A stretch of 64,000 nucleotides of DNA. It comes from Charina bottae (Eukaryota > Chordata > Lepidosauria > Squamata > Charinaidae). The stretch lies in assembly GCA_023362775.1 (NCBI GenBank), contig JALMGJ010000003.1, positions 184,409,225 to 184,473,224 of the forward strand, written 5' to 3'. Positions 12,211-24,224 of this stretch are shown here, in pieces; position 1 is the first letter of the stretch; the number at the start of each line of letters is the position of its first letter. A program made the position numbers and the translations under genes. Below the pieces are notes generated by a model. It saw nothing but the letters and a program-made list of their open reading frames with translations. It made no database searches and was not told the origin of the DNA.

Positions 12211-12218
12211 CTCTAGGG

Positions 12219-12526
12219 CAGCCTTTCTCAACTTTTTGACCCTGGAGGAACCCTTGAAATATTCTTCAGGCCTCGGGGAACCCCTGTACATTCAGGCTCA
12301 AATATAGGCCAGAAGTTACAAAAGTATTATATTTGTTTCATGTGTAGGCCTGATGTATGCATTAACAGTGTTCTTAAACTAAAAATAAAGAATGAAACTT
12401 ACCTCTTTAATGTGAAGTTGCCCAAATTTGTAATAATTTTTTAAATTAATCGTGATCTCCCAGGGAACCCCTAGTGACCTCTCGCAGAACCCTAGGGTTC
12501 CATGGAACCCTGGTTGAGAAACCCTG
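12219..12526. mobile_element. Non-autonomous hAT-like DNA transposon
   Basis: The ends are inverted: CAGCCTTTCTCAAC at the left and GTTGAGAAACCCTG at the right. The flanks carry an imperfect 8-bp direct repeat, CTCTAGGG at 12211-12218 and CTCTAGGC at 12527-12534. The right side contains GGAACCCTAGGGTTCCATGG, typical of a Charlie-like hAT family. There is no transposase. Confidence 0.75.
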
Positions 12527-12534
12527 CTCTAGGC

Positions 12535-15120
12535 CATTACTTTCCCTGTAAGGCATATGGTCAGTTCTTTCCAAAGACTTCGATTGTGATTATACATAAT
12601 CAGTCCAAGCTATCTTTTGTACAGAAGCTCTTTCCTTTAGCTCTTTAGTGACAGACTGATAAGGGACATTGGAAAAGTTGTGAATGATTTGAAGATAGTT
12701 TGGATAGCATTCTGTTTACCTACCTACCCCTGTATCTTATCCTGTAAGAAGTGGGGAGAGAAATTCCTCACCCCATCAGTCTCTAGCAACAAGCCTTTCT
12801 TTTCCTAGTTATGAAAAAGGATTGATTATAATGGTACCTCGTAAGATTATTTTTATTCAGAAAAAGATAAAACCCACCATGCTCAGCATGGAACTCACTA
12901 ACCAATCATGCTGTTGTCTTTCAGATTAAGCAACATTATACAAATTTCAGGAAAGGAGTAAGAAATGGGAAGGAAAAGAAATTAAAGACTTGAAATAAGA
13001 AACAGGGAAGGAAATATGATTGTTATTAATTTGGCTCTCTGCTCATTTTGGCTTTGATCCATAAAGGCTTTCATATAATATAGATAAGATGTGGACCACG
13101 TTACCCTCCTTAGTCACATGTGTGGCACATGCCACATACCCTACTAACAGTAAGGTCAGTATCAGTCAGGTGGGACACATTTCGAGCAGTATGCCAGAAA
13201 TGCAACCAAAGCCCTGTTTTACTCCAAGAACGTTCACCTTTTTCTATGCAAGCTAGGATCTCTAATCTAGAGAATACCTTCCAACCCGCCCACCAACTAG
13301 GAGGTAGATGCAATAAACTGACAGTGCATATTTCCATATTCATCTTAAATATGAAACTTTTCAGTGATACTGTTTGTGGGTTTTGGACAAAACAAAGTAA
13401 AATAAGGAAGTAAAATGGTAAAATTATGTTGCATAGGATCCAGTTGTGGGAACAGCTGAGGACACTGAGACTTGAAGAAATGATACTTTAAATAAAAGTA
13501 TGACATTGGTTACAGTGGTGCTTAAATGTTTGTGAACCCTTTTGAATTTTAAATATTTCTGCATAAATACGGTCTAAAATGTGATCTATTTTCCACACAA
13601 GTCCTAAAACTAGATAAAGAGAACCCAATTAAACAAATGAGTGGAGAGCAACATCATCCCCACTTTAGATCTCAAAGCCAGTTAATCTGGGTATTAGAAT
13701 TGCTTTGCCTGTATATGTATAAATGGGTGTGTTTTATGTGCAGACACACACGCATAGATATAGATATAGATGATACAGATACTGTATAGATATATGGAAT
13801 TTTTTCATTCAGGCTAAAACTTTTCTCTCTTAAGATTCAGAACATGATTTTTTTATTTTGTACTGATAAAACATGATAAATGAAAGTACTGAGATATTGG
13901 ACCTAATTATTTATAGATTTTTGTCTTTTTTTCCCCTTAAGTATAAAGCCACTACAAAGCTGCCAACTGTCTTGCATTCCAATTATAATATTAAAGACTC
14001 ATAATGCATTTTCATACAAAGTCAGGTGCAATTTCTGTAAAACATTGGATTGAACAGATTTATCTTTGCATTTTTTGCTCAGATAGAACACATCTCTTTT
14101 GCCTAAAAAGCTTCAGCCCCTCTATGAGGAGGGGAAGGGGAATGTATTCCTATTTATTCAGTGTAAACTGCCTTAACTTACCATTTTCTACCATCTTTAT
14201 TGAAAGGGGAACAACTTGATAGATGGGTTAAGTTATTGATTTGAGTTATTTTTGCGAGGGTATTACTGATGGATTTGTAATGAAAGGATATAAATTCAAT
14301 TCGGTTGAACATATAGTTGCCATTACTGGACCTACAGTATGCAGTCCTTTAAGATAGCTACACTCTTGGTATTTTGGAGGGTAAGCAACCTGCTAACCCT
14401 AGTCAATAAGTGGCCACTGAACCCTTTTATATGGCCCTCACAACCACATCAATTGCATCACCAAGTTTCAGTTTCCTACAATTTTACAGCAGGACAAATA
14501 TGAAGATCACAACAATGAGCCTAAAATGGACTTACCACAATAAAAAAGAAAAAGAAAATGCAAGTTTAAAACCTTGCCCTTCATATACATGAAATGTCTT
14601 CACTCTCTTTATATCATATGCATTCATGATGCCCTTTCCAGCCACTCCCCTTCTCAACAATCCTAAATACAACTCTGGCCAATAAAAGGTATCTCACACA
14701 ATCCAATGCTTAGCCAAGAAGGGATTGCCAAAGCTACCAACTTTACTTCTGGTAATTTAACCTACTGAAAAAATGTGCTTCCATATTTTTAAGCCTGTCT
14801 CCTGAGAATCCACTGACTGTTGGTCTAATCATCATTTAATCTTAATGATTTTATCTTTCCCAGTAAAAAACAGATAATGGCCAAGGATCTTTTAGAATCC
14901 ATAAAGTACATTATTTTACCTAGAAACTGGTTAGATATTGGTAGAACTCTTGCAACACCTAAACATTGGCCTTGCTGTTAGTAACTGGACTACTGAAAGC
15001 CACTGGATGCCTTTGGCTCATAAAAGGAACATGTCTGTTTCTTATTTGGGCCACCCTGGAATGGAGAACTCAAAAGGCTGCACATTTCTTTGGGCAGAGG
15101 GGAAAGACAGTCACAATTGT
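12535..15120. other. Intronic DNA without recognised features
   Basis: This is AT-rich sequence with a short degenerate GATA/ATAG microsatellite near 13756-13790 and a repeated 15-mer near 12050-12075 (TTAAGCATCTCTT twice). No exon or named repeat is recognised. Confidence 0.5.
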
Positions 15121-15126
15121 CTAGTA

Positions 15127-15314
15127 CAGGGATTTTGAAACTGTTTCATGGAACCCTAGGATTTCACAAGAATGCAGGAAAGGCGGGGAAAAAAAAACTT
15201 GAATGCAACTAATTTCTTTTCACTAGAGCTTTTCCTCCTGATCAGGGGTACCAGGATTCCCCCCCCTCCACTTACTAACATGCCATCTAGCCTGAAAAAG
15301 TTTGAAAACACCTG
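15127..15314. mobile_element. Degenerate hAT-like MITE
   Basis: The left end CAGGGATTTTGAAACTGTTT and right end AAAGTTTGAAAACACCTG are imperfect inverted repeats. The flanking octamers GTCTAGTA (15119-15126) and CACTAGTG (15315-15322) match at five of eight positions. The interior, with TTTCATGGAACCCTAGG, resembles the hAT element at 12219. Confidence 0.5.
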
Positions 15315-15319
15315 CACTA

Positions 15320-16800
15320 GTGTGCTTATTCTAGTGTACTTATTCTAGTGGAGACCGCTGTCCATGGTGCTGTATTCTCAAAATACAAATGCCACTGACT
15401 GTATAGTTATTAATCATACTGTTTTTTCTTCCTGTTGAGAAAAGTAGGCTAATGGTTTTCTCTTTTGTCCTGCTTACCTTCCATCTTCATGCTCCTAAAC
15501 AGTATTTTTTTTTAAAAAAAATAGTATATTCTAAGTATGCACTGGAGGGCCCATCGATATATACTGTATGTTGATTTTACTAAATTCTGTTTAAAATCAG
15601 TGCAACTTAGCTTGATATAATGCAGTTTAAAATGTGATTTGGGGTGATTTAAGTGATACTGTAATTCAGTTCATCTATAATCTATAGACGCAGATAACTA
15701 GAGAATGCAGAAAAGGGTAGGTACAGTACAAGTCTTGTTAGAGGATGTGATGTACCTGTAAGTGATTCAGAGTGTGGAATATTATGTATTTTAATGCAGA
15801 TATGGGGTGAATACATTCTGGGCAAACACATACATATATAAATTTAAATAATAAATAAATTAATAAATAAATTACATGTCTCTGCACAAATCAGAAACTG
15901 TGTGATCTACTAACCCTTTTTTTCAACAATAATTTGTGTGTGTGTTTGTGTTTATTGCTAGAATGGCTCTGTCAATGTAGGATCTTATCATAAGAGAAAA
16001 AGGTAACCAGCCTTCTATCTTGCACACCTATGATTTTTATCATTTTCAGTACCAAGTAGAAGTTTAAGCTGTTTCCTTTAAAAGTTATGCCTCCTTCATT
16101 GCTTTGTTTCATTGTTTATTTTTATGTTAAGATGGTTATAGCTATTTTATTATTACACTGTTCATTAATACTGATTTGTGCATTGGAAATGATTGATTGC
16201 ATGTCTTTTTTTAAACAGGTAAGTATATTATACCTTAAGTATAAGTAAACATATTTATGTATTCTGCGTTTAGTTAGAATTACTCCCTAGAATATTATTT
16301 TGGACTACAGTTTTATTTTCTGAAATGTTAACTATCACAGACTAATTTTGTATAGACAAAAATGTTATGAATAAGCAGAGTAGTCCAGAATTTTATAGCA
16401 TTACTCAGTATACCAAATATTTTGTTTTGGTATTATTTTCACAGCAATACTATAAGGTATATTAGGCTATGGCATAATATTATAACCTTCACCTCACAGT
16501 AAAATGGTGAGATGAATCTGAGAGTATTCATATCCAAAATCAAATCTGTTCATTAATCTACAGTGAAAATTCAAGGGTATGTGTGTGTATATGTATGTTT
16601 GGGGGGCGGGGAGAATAGGAAAATATATTATCCTAGAAAAATTCTTTGTATGGGTCAGGCAATGTTTGATAAAAAAAATTGAGTTAAAATTATTCTAATA
16701 CACTTTAGGATTTTTTTTATAACTGGAATTAATGTTTTGAGCTTCTTTAAAATTGCAAAACTGCCATAGTCTGTAGGGCTATTCAATCTGGGCTGCAAAC
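15320..16800. other. Intronic DNA without recognised features
   Basis: AT-rich sequence with an (AATA)n run near 15846-15875 and short GT runs near 15935 and 16577. No exon is seen. Confidence 0.5.
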
Positions 16801-16808
16801 CTTTAAAT

Positions 16809-16826
16809 GACCACTAGATGGCAGCA
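16809..16826 (+). promoter_or_regulatory. CTCF-like motif, best match in the window
   Basis: GACCACTAGATGGCAGCA contains CCACTAGATGGCAG, a close match to the CTCF core CCACNAGRTGGCAG. It is intronic, about 6.7 kb after the first coding exon. Because several related motifs occur in the window, part of an old repeat is an alternative explanation. Confidence 0.45.
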
Positions 16827-16889
16827 AATAGGCACAGACCATTCTGGGATAGTACTTTGAGGAAAGGTTCTCCCCCCAGCCAAACTTCC

Positions 16890-17030
16890 CAATTTAGTGG
16901 TCTCCCATCCAAGTACTAATCAAGTCTAACCCTACTTAGCTTTTTTGAGATCCGTGCTATGGTCCATGAGGTCACGAAGAGTCGGACACGACTAAATGAC
17001 TGAACAACAACAAGACTGGCTAGATGCTAC
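16890..17030 (-). mobile_element. 5S rRNA-derived SINE piece with a BovB-like tail inside
   Basis: GTGGTCTCCCATCCAAGTAC followed by TAATCAAGTCTAACCCTACTT is the reverse complement of the 5S rRNA box region. It is interrupted near 16958-17011 by ATGAGGTCACGAAGAGTCGG then ACACGACTAAATGACTGAAC and AACAACAA, the typical BovB or BovB-tailed SINE 3' end in + orientation. 5S-like sequence appears to resume afterwards with GACTGGCTAGATGC. It is probably a small nested insertion. Confidence 0.55.
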
Positions 17031-17048
17031 TACCTAACTAGGCTGTGG

Positions 17049-17338
17049 TACTACCAAGCTGAGCTCTTGAGATTCTAGTTGTTATCTTTAAAGCCCTTCA
17101 CAGTTTAGGGCCTGGATATCTACTGGACTGCCTTCTCCCAAGAACATCTGCCCACTAAATCTCATTAAATAGAGTGAGGTCTCTCTGCATCTCCTCACTC
17201 AAGGAGTGCAAAACCTGTACCTCACAGGTTTGTTGTATAAGGATAAAATGAGAGCAAATCCCCATGTGTGCTGTCTTGAACTCTGAAGGAAAGGCAGGAT
17301 ATAAATTTCACAAACATATATAATAAATAAATAATGCA
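17049..17338 (+). repeat. Old LINE/SINE-like interspersed repeat with (TAAA)n-type tail
   Basis: The text around TTTAAAGCCCTTCACAGTTT and GACTGCCTTCTCCCAAGAA is familiar from interspersed repeats of reptiles and ends in GGCAGGATATAAATTTCAC followed by an AATAAATAAATAA tail. I cannot assign the family with confidence (L2-like or a composite SINE). Confidence 0.5.
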
Positions 17339-17344
17339 CATTAT

Positions 17345-18035
17345 TTTTCTGTGTGCGTGGCAAGCATATTAAATTAATATGCTTTACAAAAGATATATTA
17401 ATATTAGCAGTTCAGAGTTAGCGGTCTTTAAAACAAAAGTGGATGCATCTTTGTTTTCACTTGGGCTATAAAAACATTCAACCCGTGGCCCTTTAATGTA
17501 TAAAGCCCAATCATTTCAAGGAGATTTCAAGGGACCCATATTAAGTGCAAGGGCATGCAAGGGTGCAAGGAGGGACTAGTGAGGTCATGCACAACATGAT
17601 GTCATCATGCAAATTATGTGAATTACATAATTTGAGATGACTGACAAAAATTACACAATTTAGATCATTTATGTGATGATATCCATGGCTCATGTGACAT
17701 AATAACAGCTTGTAGCAGATGCCTGCGGTTAAATTATGAGTTACAATTGTGCTGTTGTTCAGGGTAAAGAAATTAGACACTCTGAAACTGCTTGGCTAAA
17801 AAGTGAGATCTGGGGCCACTATTCAAAACTAAACGTAGCTGATTAAAAAGTTAATTTGATTTGGTTCTAAGTTTTGAAACAGTTTTCTAAGAATGCATGG
17901 AACTGTGTCATGGCCATTGTCCAGCTAGTTTAGACTTATCTACTCTGATAGCAGTTTTTGGCAGACTCAGCCAGAGTCTTCCTAACACAAGTTGATTTCC
18001 CCCCCCCTTTTTTTTTTTAGAAATGGTAGGGTATC
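17345..18035. other. Intronic DNA without recognised features
   Basis: Unique-looking sequence. The C8 and T-rich run at 17999-18020 is the only low-complexity tract. Confidence 0.45.
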
Positions 18036-18043
18036 ATCTAGAC

Positions 18044-18331
18044 CAGTTTTTCTTAAAATGTAGTCCTAGGAGCCATGGGGGTCCCCCAAGATCCTTTCAG
18101 AGATCCGCAAAATCAAAATTATTTGCCAGCTTATGTTGAAAAATAATATAATATTAAAATCCCATCAAACAATTGTGAGAAGCGGTAGCAGCGGCGAATG
18201 CGTCGATTTTAATTTTTAATACGGTAAATATCAATAAATATAATCCATACAAACAAAAGGCCTTTTGGAGTCCTCCATAGTTTTTAAAAGTTGGAAGAGG
18301 TCCTCAGGGAAAAAAGTTGAAGAAACACTTG
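18044..18331. mobile_element. Non-autonomous hAT-like element
   Basis: The element starts CAGTTTTTCTTAAAATGTAG and ends TTGAAGAAACACTTG, a weak terminal inverted repeat of the same style as the other hAT pieces here. The region GGGGTCCCCCAAGATCC near the left end is typical of reptile hAT-derived repeats. No clean target duplication is visible. Confidence 0.5.
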
Positions 18332-18334
18332 TCC

Positions 18335-19859
18335 TCTATCATAAAGCTATTGCCACTCTCCATAGGAGCATCCTTGTTTCTTGCTTTATTGTTGGGTCTC
18401 AGTTTACTGTTGTCCAGAGGTGCTAAAAGAAGTAAAAGTTGAAGGGAGTGTACTCTTGCATCCCTACCCTCTTTCTCTCATCTCTCATAATTCCATCAGC
18501 AGCCATGTATAACCTTGTTTGCTGAGTTTTTATTACCAGTTATAATGTATGATAATTGAAAATAAAGTTTTTACAAAACTGGCTGGATCTGGGGAGCCTG
18601 GCATTTAGAATCAGATAATAAAACAGTGTTTGGTGTGAATACAGATTAAGAAATTTTATTGGACTATCCAGAAGGAAATGCCAGCCAACACAGTAAATTT
18701 GCAAAAAAAAAAACCCCTCACCTTTTTTTAGAATTGTATTTACGTTACTAGTACAGCTGTCTAGCATCTATTCTGCAAGTTAAAGTGGACAACTCCATGG
18801 ATTCTTACACACAGGCAACACAAACAGGATGCTGTGCTGATAAATGAAAATACTCTGATTTTTGTGTCATTCTTTTGCATCATTGCTGCAAAAGAACAGA
18901 ACATATTTTAAACAGGCATAATCTATGTTACTTAATAGGTATCAGCAGGAACTTGTACTGATGTAATATTATAATCATAAAATATTTTTTTGGTACCTAC
19001 AAGAGAGTTATACAATACTAAGTACAGCATTCTGCATTTGCACCATAGAGTACTAGAACTTTGTTGAGCTTCATTAATGGACTGAGGAAGTGGTGATAAA
19101 CTGAAGCTGTCTATCAAGAAGAGTTACTGGCAACTAGTTCATCTGCCAGTGAACTGTCTATACCTGGTGGGATTGCCCTCTGCATCCAGAACCCAGTTGA
19201 AAATGCTAGTAGATGCAGCATTACCTTTGAAGGCCAAGTGGCTTGCAGGGTATGAACCAAGGTATGAAGGCTGGTACATGAAATTTGAACTTCTGTTGAT
19301 AGAATTAGCTTGGCCACAGGTATGCATGTTAAACTTCTACACTGAATTTTTGGCAGGCTCCATTTAAAGCCTTTTCAGAAATTTCAGTCAATTCAGAATA
19401 CACAGGTACTTCAGATGAACTGCAGTGCACTCTTACTTGAGAGTGAACCCCATTGATTTTAGTTGATGTACTTCCAAAAAGTATCTAGAGGACTGGATTG
19501 TCTGCTCATTTATATTTGAGTATCTCAGACATAATGGGTGCAAACTGAATACTTGAAGTCGTTGGCAAAATTCCCATTGATCTTTCCTTGAACCAAAAAT
19601 GCATATAAATAGCATATTGCTCTTCCAAGATAAATGGGAAAAAAGGGTGTAAAATAAAACAACTATTCTAAAAAAAAGTAAAAGACTAGTTATACACTTT
19701 AGTGTATAAACATGATACATTTATAAAACAAGCTATAGGTATTGACAGAAGGCCAATCAATGCAACAGTAGTGCTTTACATAAGAGCTTTCTGAGATATC
19801 TTGGAGGCAGAAAGCTTTAACATGGGCATGTGAAATAGGGCAATAGAAGGCCTGCAAAC
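18335..19859. other. Intronic DNA without recognised features
   Basis: AT-rich unique-looking DNA. Overlapping short ORFs at 19114-19367 on both strands carry no domains. Confidence 0.45.
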
Positions 19860-19870
19860 TATTTACCTTA

Positions 19871-20014
19871 TGGTTGTTGTGGGTTTTCCGGGCTGTGTGG
19901 CCGTGTTCTGGCAGTTTTGGTTCCTAGGAACCAAAACTGCCAGAACACGGCCACACAGCCCGGAAAACCCACAACAACCATTGGATTCCAGCCATGAAAG
20001 CCTTGGACTATACA
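19871..20014. mobile_element. Foldback insertion of a Penelope-like repeat, with a perfect 110-bp palindrome
   Basis: Positions 19871-19980 form a perfect palindrome with 55-bp arms, centred on CCTAGG at 19923-19928. The right arm continues into GGATTCCAGCCATGAAAGCC, the usual end of a common amniote repeat that I associate with Penelope-like elements. A 13-bp direct repeat TATTTACCTTATG flanks the unit at 19860-19872 and 20015-20027 (its last bases overlap the palindrome start). The long duplication indicates retrotransposition, not cut-and-paste. The family assignment is from memory. Confidence 0.6.
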
Positions 20015-20029
20015 TATTTACCTTATGTT

Positions 20030-23000
20030 TCGTAGTCATAGTAATAAGACTGCTCAGATAGTCCACATGGATAAAAGGGATATGCATTTCTGCCAGGATG
20101 AGATTTGCAAATTGGATCAATTAGGATTGGAGATGGCTTAGACAATCTGGTGAAAACATTTACACGTTGTGTCAAAAGAAACCTCAGAATGATCATTCGC
20201 CATGACTGGGGCAAGTGCTATCAACTTTGGTTTCCATACAGAGAAACAACACATGTTTAGAGAGAAATTGAGACTACGACATTATATTTTTCAAGGGGGA
20301 CAGGATTAGGAAGTTATAATGGCAGTTTCTTTTAGGAGATGGCAGATGATAGACCCCATATAAAGTATGGTAGGCACATTAGCAAAAATATAATGAAGAT
20401 AGATTTGAGGTAGGTAGGAGAGAAAGGAAAGAATCTGATTTAGTTTGCTCTTAGTGGAATAACCAATGTAAATAGCTAGTTCTCTACCTGTTATTTTGAA
20501 TACATTATTTCACTTTAAATGAAGGAGCCCCTGGTGTAGGTGGCACTCACTGTGTTTAACTAAAGTTCATTTCGTTTAGAGGAGGAGATAGGAGAAAACT
20601 ATGGATGATTAGAAAAAACTCTAATTTCAATCAGTGGTGTTTGGAAACCTTTGTGTGTGCTGAAATGATATATCCTCCATCAAACATTTTGTAGGATAAG
20701 ATGACTCTGAGTTATAGAATCTAATCAAGTGAGTCTGTATGTAAATCTTATCTTCTCAGCAGCAGATAGTCTGTATGAAGCCAGAAATGTTTCTAGCAGA
20801 CTCGGAGCTGTTTCAGGAATTGCTCAGACAGCACAATTTGAATGTTAATGAAGATTCAGCAAACCCACAGGACCAAAATATAACAGCACAAGTGATTTCT
20901 ATAATTTCTCACTATTGAGTCGTTAATGGAACATAAATCCACTATAACACCAGCAATTAACAATCATGGCTAACTTACAAGAAGTGCTGGGAGAAGGGCA
21001 TAGCAAGATACAAACTCATACCATTTTTACTGATTTAGGTGAGGGGAGAAGAGCTAATGCAGTGCTGTCTCGTCCATTAATGTCTTCATTTGCACTGTAA
21101 ATGCTTCAAGGTGCTTTGTTAAGTGAATAGATTTCATTTAGTTATATGGAGGAGATTTTGTGTATTTAGCACTATGCATATTTAGCAGCATAATGGGATC
21201 ACAAACCTTCTCTCTAGGAAGGTTTCAAAAAGTCTGTGAGTGTGCCTGGTGGCACTGAAGACTGATGATGTGCATACACATTATTATTTTGAGACTTTTG
21301 GTTTTCCCTCTTCAGTTTGACAAGGTGTCTTCCTCCCACTTTTCTAGGTGACTCATCAGAACTGCATATTCCCTTCCCAGCCTCTTTTCCAAGAATTTGA
21401 AGTTTATGTATCTTGCTTATAACAGCAATAGCCGAAGCTCTCAGTTTTGGTTTTGGTTGATTTCCTGGGCATATTATGACTCCATTCCTTACGTTTTTCT
21501 GCTCATTTTTTGAGTTACAAACCGCATTCTAAAATTTGGAAACATGAAGGTTTTGTTGCACAGCTGCATTTCAGTTTGAGAATGGAAACTGGGTAACTTC
21601 ACATCAAAATGCAACTTGAGCATGCATCTTCTTTCTGTAGTTCATGCTCCTAGAGACAGACATAAGAAATATTCTTAAATTATATCATACTTTTTATTTG
21701 GAAGAGCTTATCTTAATGACAGACACTAAACCAAATCGAAACATAAAACTTTTGTTTAGACTGGTTTAAAGCATGTGTTTTGGAGCTATTATGGAACTGC
21801 TAAAAGGAAATGGAATGCTAGAACAGCTGCCATCTTATTGCATATGACACCTGGCGTGGTCCATTTGCTGCAATACCTTAAATTATCTAAAAGGCAGGGG
21901 CCTGAAATTGTGCTAAATGAGAAAGGTATGAAAATGAGTGAATGAATCTTCAGCCCCTGCACATGTTTGGCTTGTGTCAATCCAGGATCAGTGTGTGCCC
22001 CTGTGCTCTCACAATATCATAGGTCTTCAGCTCCTGCAACCAAGCAGATTAATTTCTAGTTCACCTCCCGCATCTCTGCTGCAAAAAGAGCTTTGCAGCA
22101 TTAACATTGGAGTTGTGGAGCTGGTGGTCTCCCATTACTGGGAGTGTCTTCTTCATCTCACCTTCTGGCTCCTTGGCTATCTTCCCTCTCTCTCTCTCTT
22201 CCTCTCTTAATATTATTTCGTCCAACTTCTTAAACTGATTGCAAGAGGGGAGGGGACTTCTTTTTCTTGTAATGAAAAGGGATGTGGTGCCAGCTGAATT
22301 TTTGTACCTCTGAACTGTTTTGCTGAAGAGAGGTCTAATTGGCTCAGAGGGAGTATCTGGTATTGCAGAGTTGATAGCAGTGAGGGCCATCAACAAGGCA
22401 ATGCAAAAATGTTCCTGAGAGTATGTTGCCTGAATGGAACATGATTCTACCGTTTCTGTTCACTGAACTGTTCTATGATAGAGAACATCTCTGATACTTT
22501 ATTATTTCTACCTGTTGGTAACAATTATGTGTTATATATACTGTACACTCAGTTCATTCCCGATGCTTGCATTTTAGCTCCCGTGTGTAGTTATCTCCTT
22601 CTGCTTTTGCAAACCTTGCCCTCCCTTTTTTTATCCCAATTTATTACCCATTTTCTTAGTATCAGGTTACCACTTCAGAATTGTAATTAATGGAAGAGAG
22701 ATTTAAATGAGATCATGGTTGGGATAATTACAATTCATTCCCAAGCATTTAATGTACTCAGATAACATTATCCTGGGATAGTGTTTTTAATACTTTATTT
22801 GTCCTATGCCACTTTGCTCTTTTACTGTTTTTAATGGTTTAAATAATGTTGTTATCTACTCAGAGAACCTCAGTTATTGGGAGGATTAGGACTATTAATT
22901 ATCATAATTGTCATCACCTGGGATATATGAAGGAGGCTGAAAAATAGCCTATTTAAGTAGCATTTTATCCTCTCCTTGATGGTCTCCATTCTATGAACAT

Positions 23001-24010
23001 GCTGCCCCAAAGACATACTTGGCCACTTCTCCTGTTGTTCCAGAAGGTACTTTTTCAAAGGACCCTTTTTGCTAATGAGAAACAGTGGGTGACCATTTAG
23101 TTTTGTTTCAGCTGATATATTTCAGTGGAGCTTAGGAAAGGGTTCTTAGTTGATGGCCATTGTATTGATAATTTTGTACATTGCCCAGAGTTGATAGATT
23201 GGGGTAGTATAGAAATACTGCAACCTAAGTAATACACAAAGTTAGTGGACACAGCTATTTCTGGCTTTCTCTCAATTATTTTCTGAGCAGAAAGAAACCA
23301 GAAAATCATTGTTTAGCGTGAGAAAATGATTGTGAAGTGCACCATGGCTTCTCTTCCCTTCAGGGGTCAGAGAAACCAAAACATGAGATAGGAAACATTC
23401 ACTCTTGTGTACATTCTGCAATCTTGCCACATAGTTGAAGAACAGACATTTCCAAATTCCACCTCATTTGTCAAATCAAGGAAAGAGAGAATAAATTTAT
23501 TTCTAGTCCTTGAGTTGTTTTAGAGAAAAGGACTTCTGGATGATGCAATAGGAAACCATGAGTCTTTCATGGATTTGTGACATCCATTCATTATGTTTTG
23601 CAGAAATACATTCTGGAAAATATGGCTATGAGAAAATGGGCATATATTTTAAAAGAATCCTGGTTTTTGTTTTCTTTGTCTTTGTTTTTGAATGTCTGTC
23701 TTAGTCAGGACATGAAAACCCTTGCATACACCCCTTCAAAAATTTGGAAAAACTCTTCTCCAACTTACGTGGATGTGGGTATTTCAAGCAACTCTTTTCT
23801 TTTGGTCCTCAACATTTTTTGGACTAATGAGGACTTACATAATCACAAAGGCATCAGTGCCACTGTCTGAGGATGTATAATAACATCATTTCATCTATTT
23901 TGTTGCTGTTGATCCCTTTGCTTGCCTGCTTACTTATTTATTTATTCTTTAATTCTTTACTTATTTGCATAATTGCCCCAGTTCTCCTCCATGCTTGTAT
24001 TGTGAAGACA
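20030..24010. other. Intronic DNA, largely unique
   Basis: No exon, repeat family or RNA gene is recognised. The block 20760-20960 looks non-repetitive and of moderate complexity, and is the kind of stretch where a conserved regulatory element could sit, but I cannot test conservation. Confidence 0.4.
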
Positions 24011-24014
24011 CTTA

Positions 24015-24222
24015 AGCCAGTTTAGTGTAGTGGCAAGTTGTTGGACTAGGACCAGGGAGACTTCGGTTCAAGTCCAGCTTCAGCCACAGAAGCTTCTCAG
24101 ATGACTTCAGCCCAACTGACCTCATAGGGTTCTTGTAAGGAGACTCTGGAAGGACAGAGTGTTATAGATGCTGTTTTTTGAAATCTTGGAGGAAAGGCAG
24201 GAAATAAATTTAATGAACAAAT
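24015..24222 (+). mobile_element. Old tRNA-derived SINE
   Basis: CCAGTTTAGTGTAGTGGCAA begins a tRNA-like head, with GGTTCAAGTCC as the B-box-like segment at about 24065. The body contains CAGCCCAACTGACCTCATAG, and the end GGAAAGGCAGGAAATAAATT is a LINE-like 3' tail. It is more diverged than the Sauria copies. Confidence 0.7.
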
Positions 24223-24224
24223 AC

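Noticed and set aside
16890..16955. 5S rRNA gene
   Set aside because: Only a diverged internal part is present, joined to SINE-like and BovB-like sequence.
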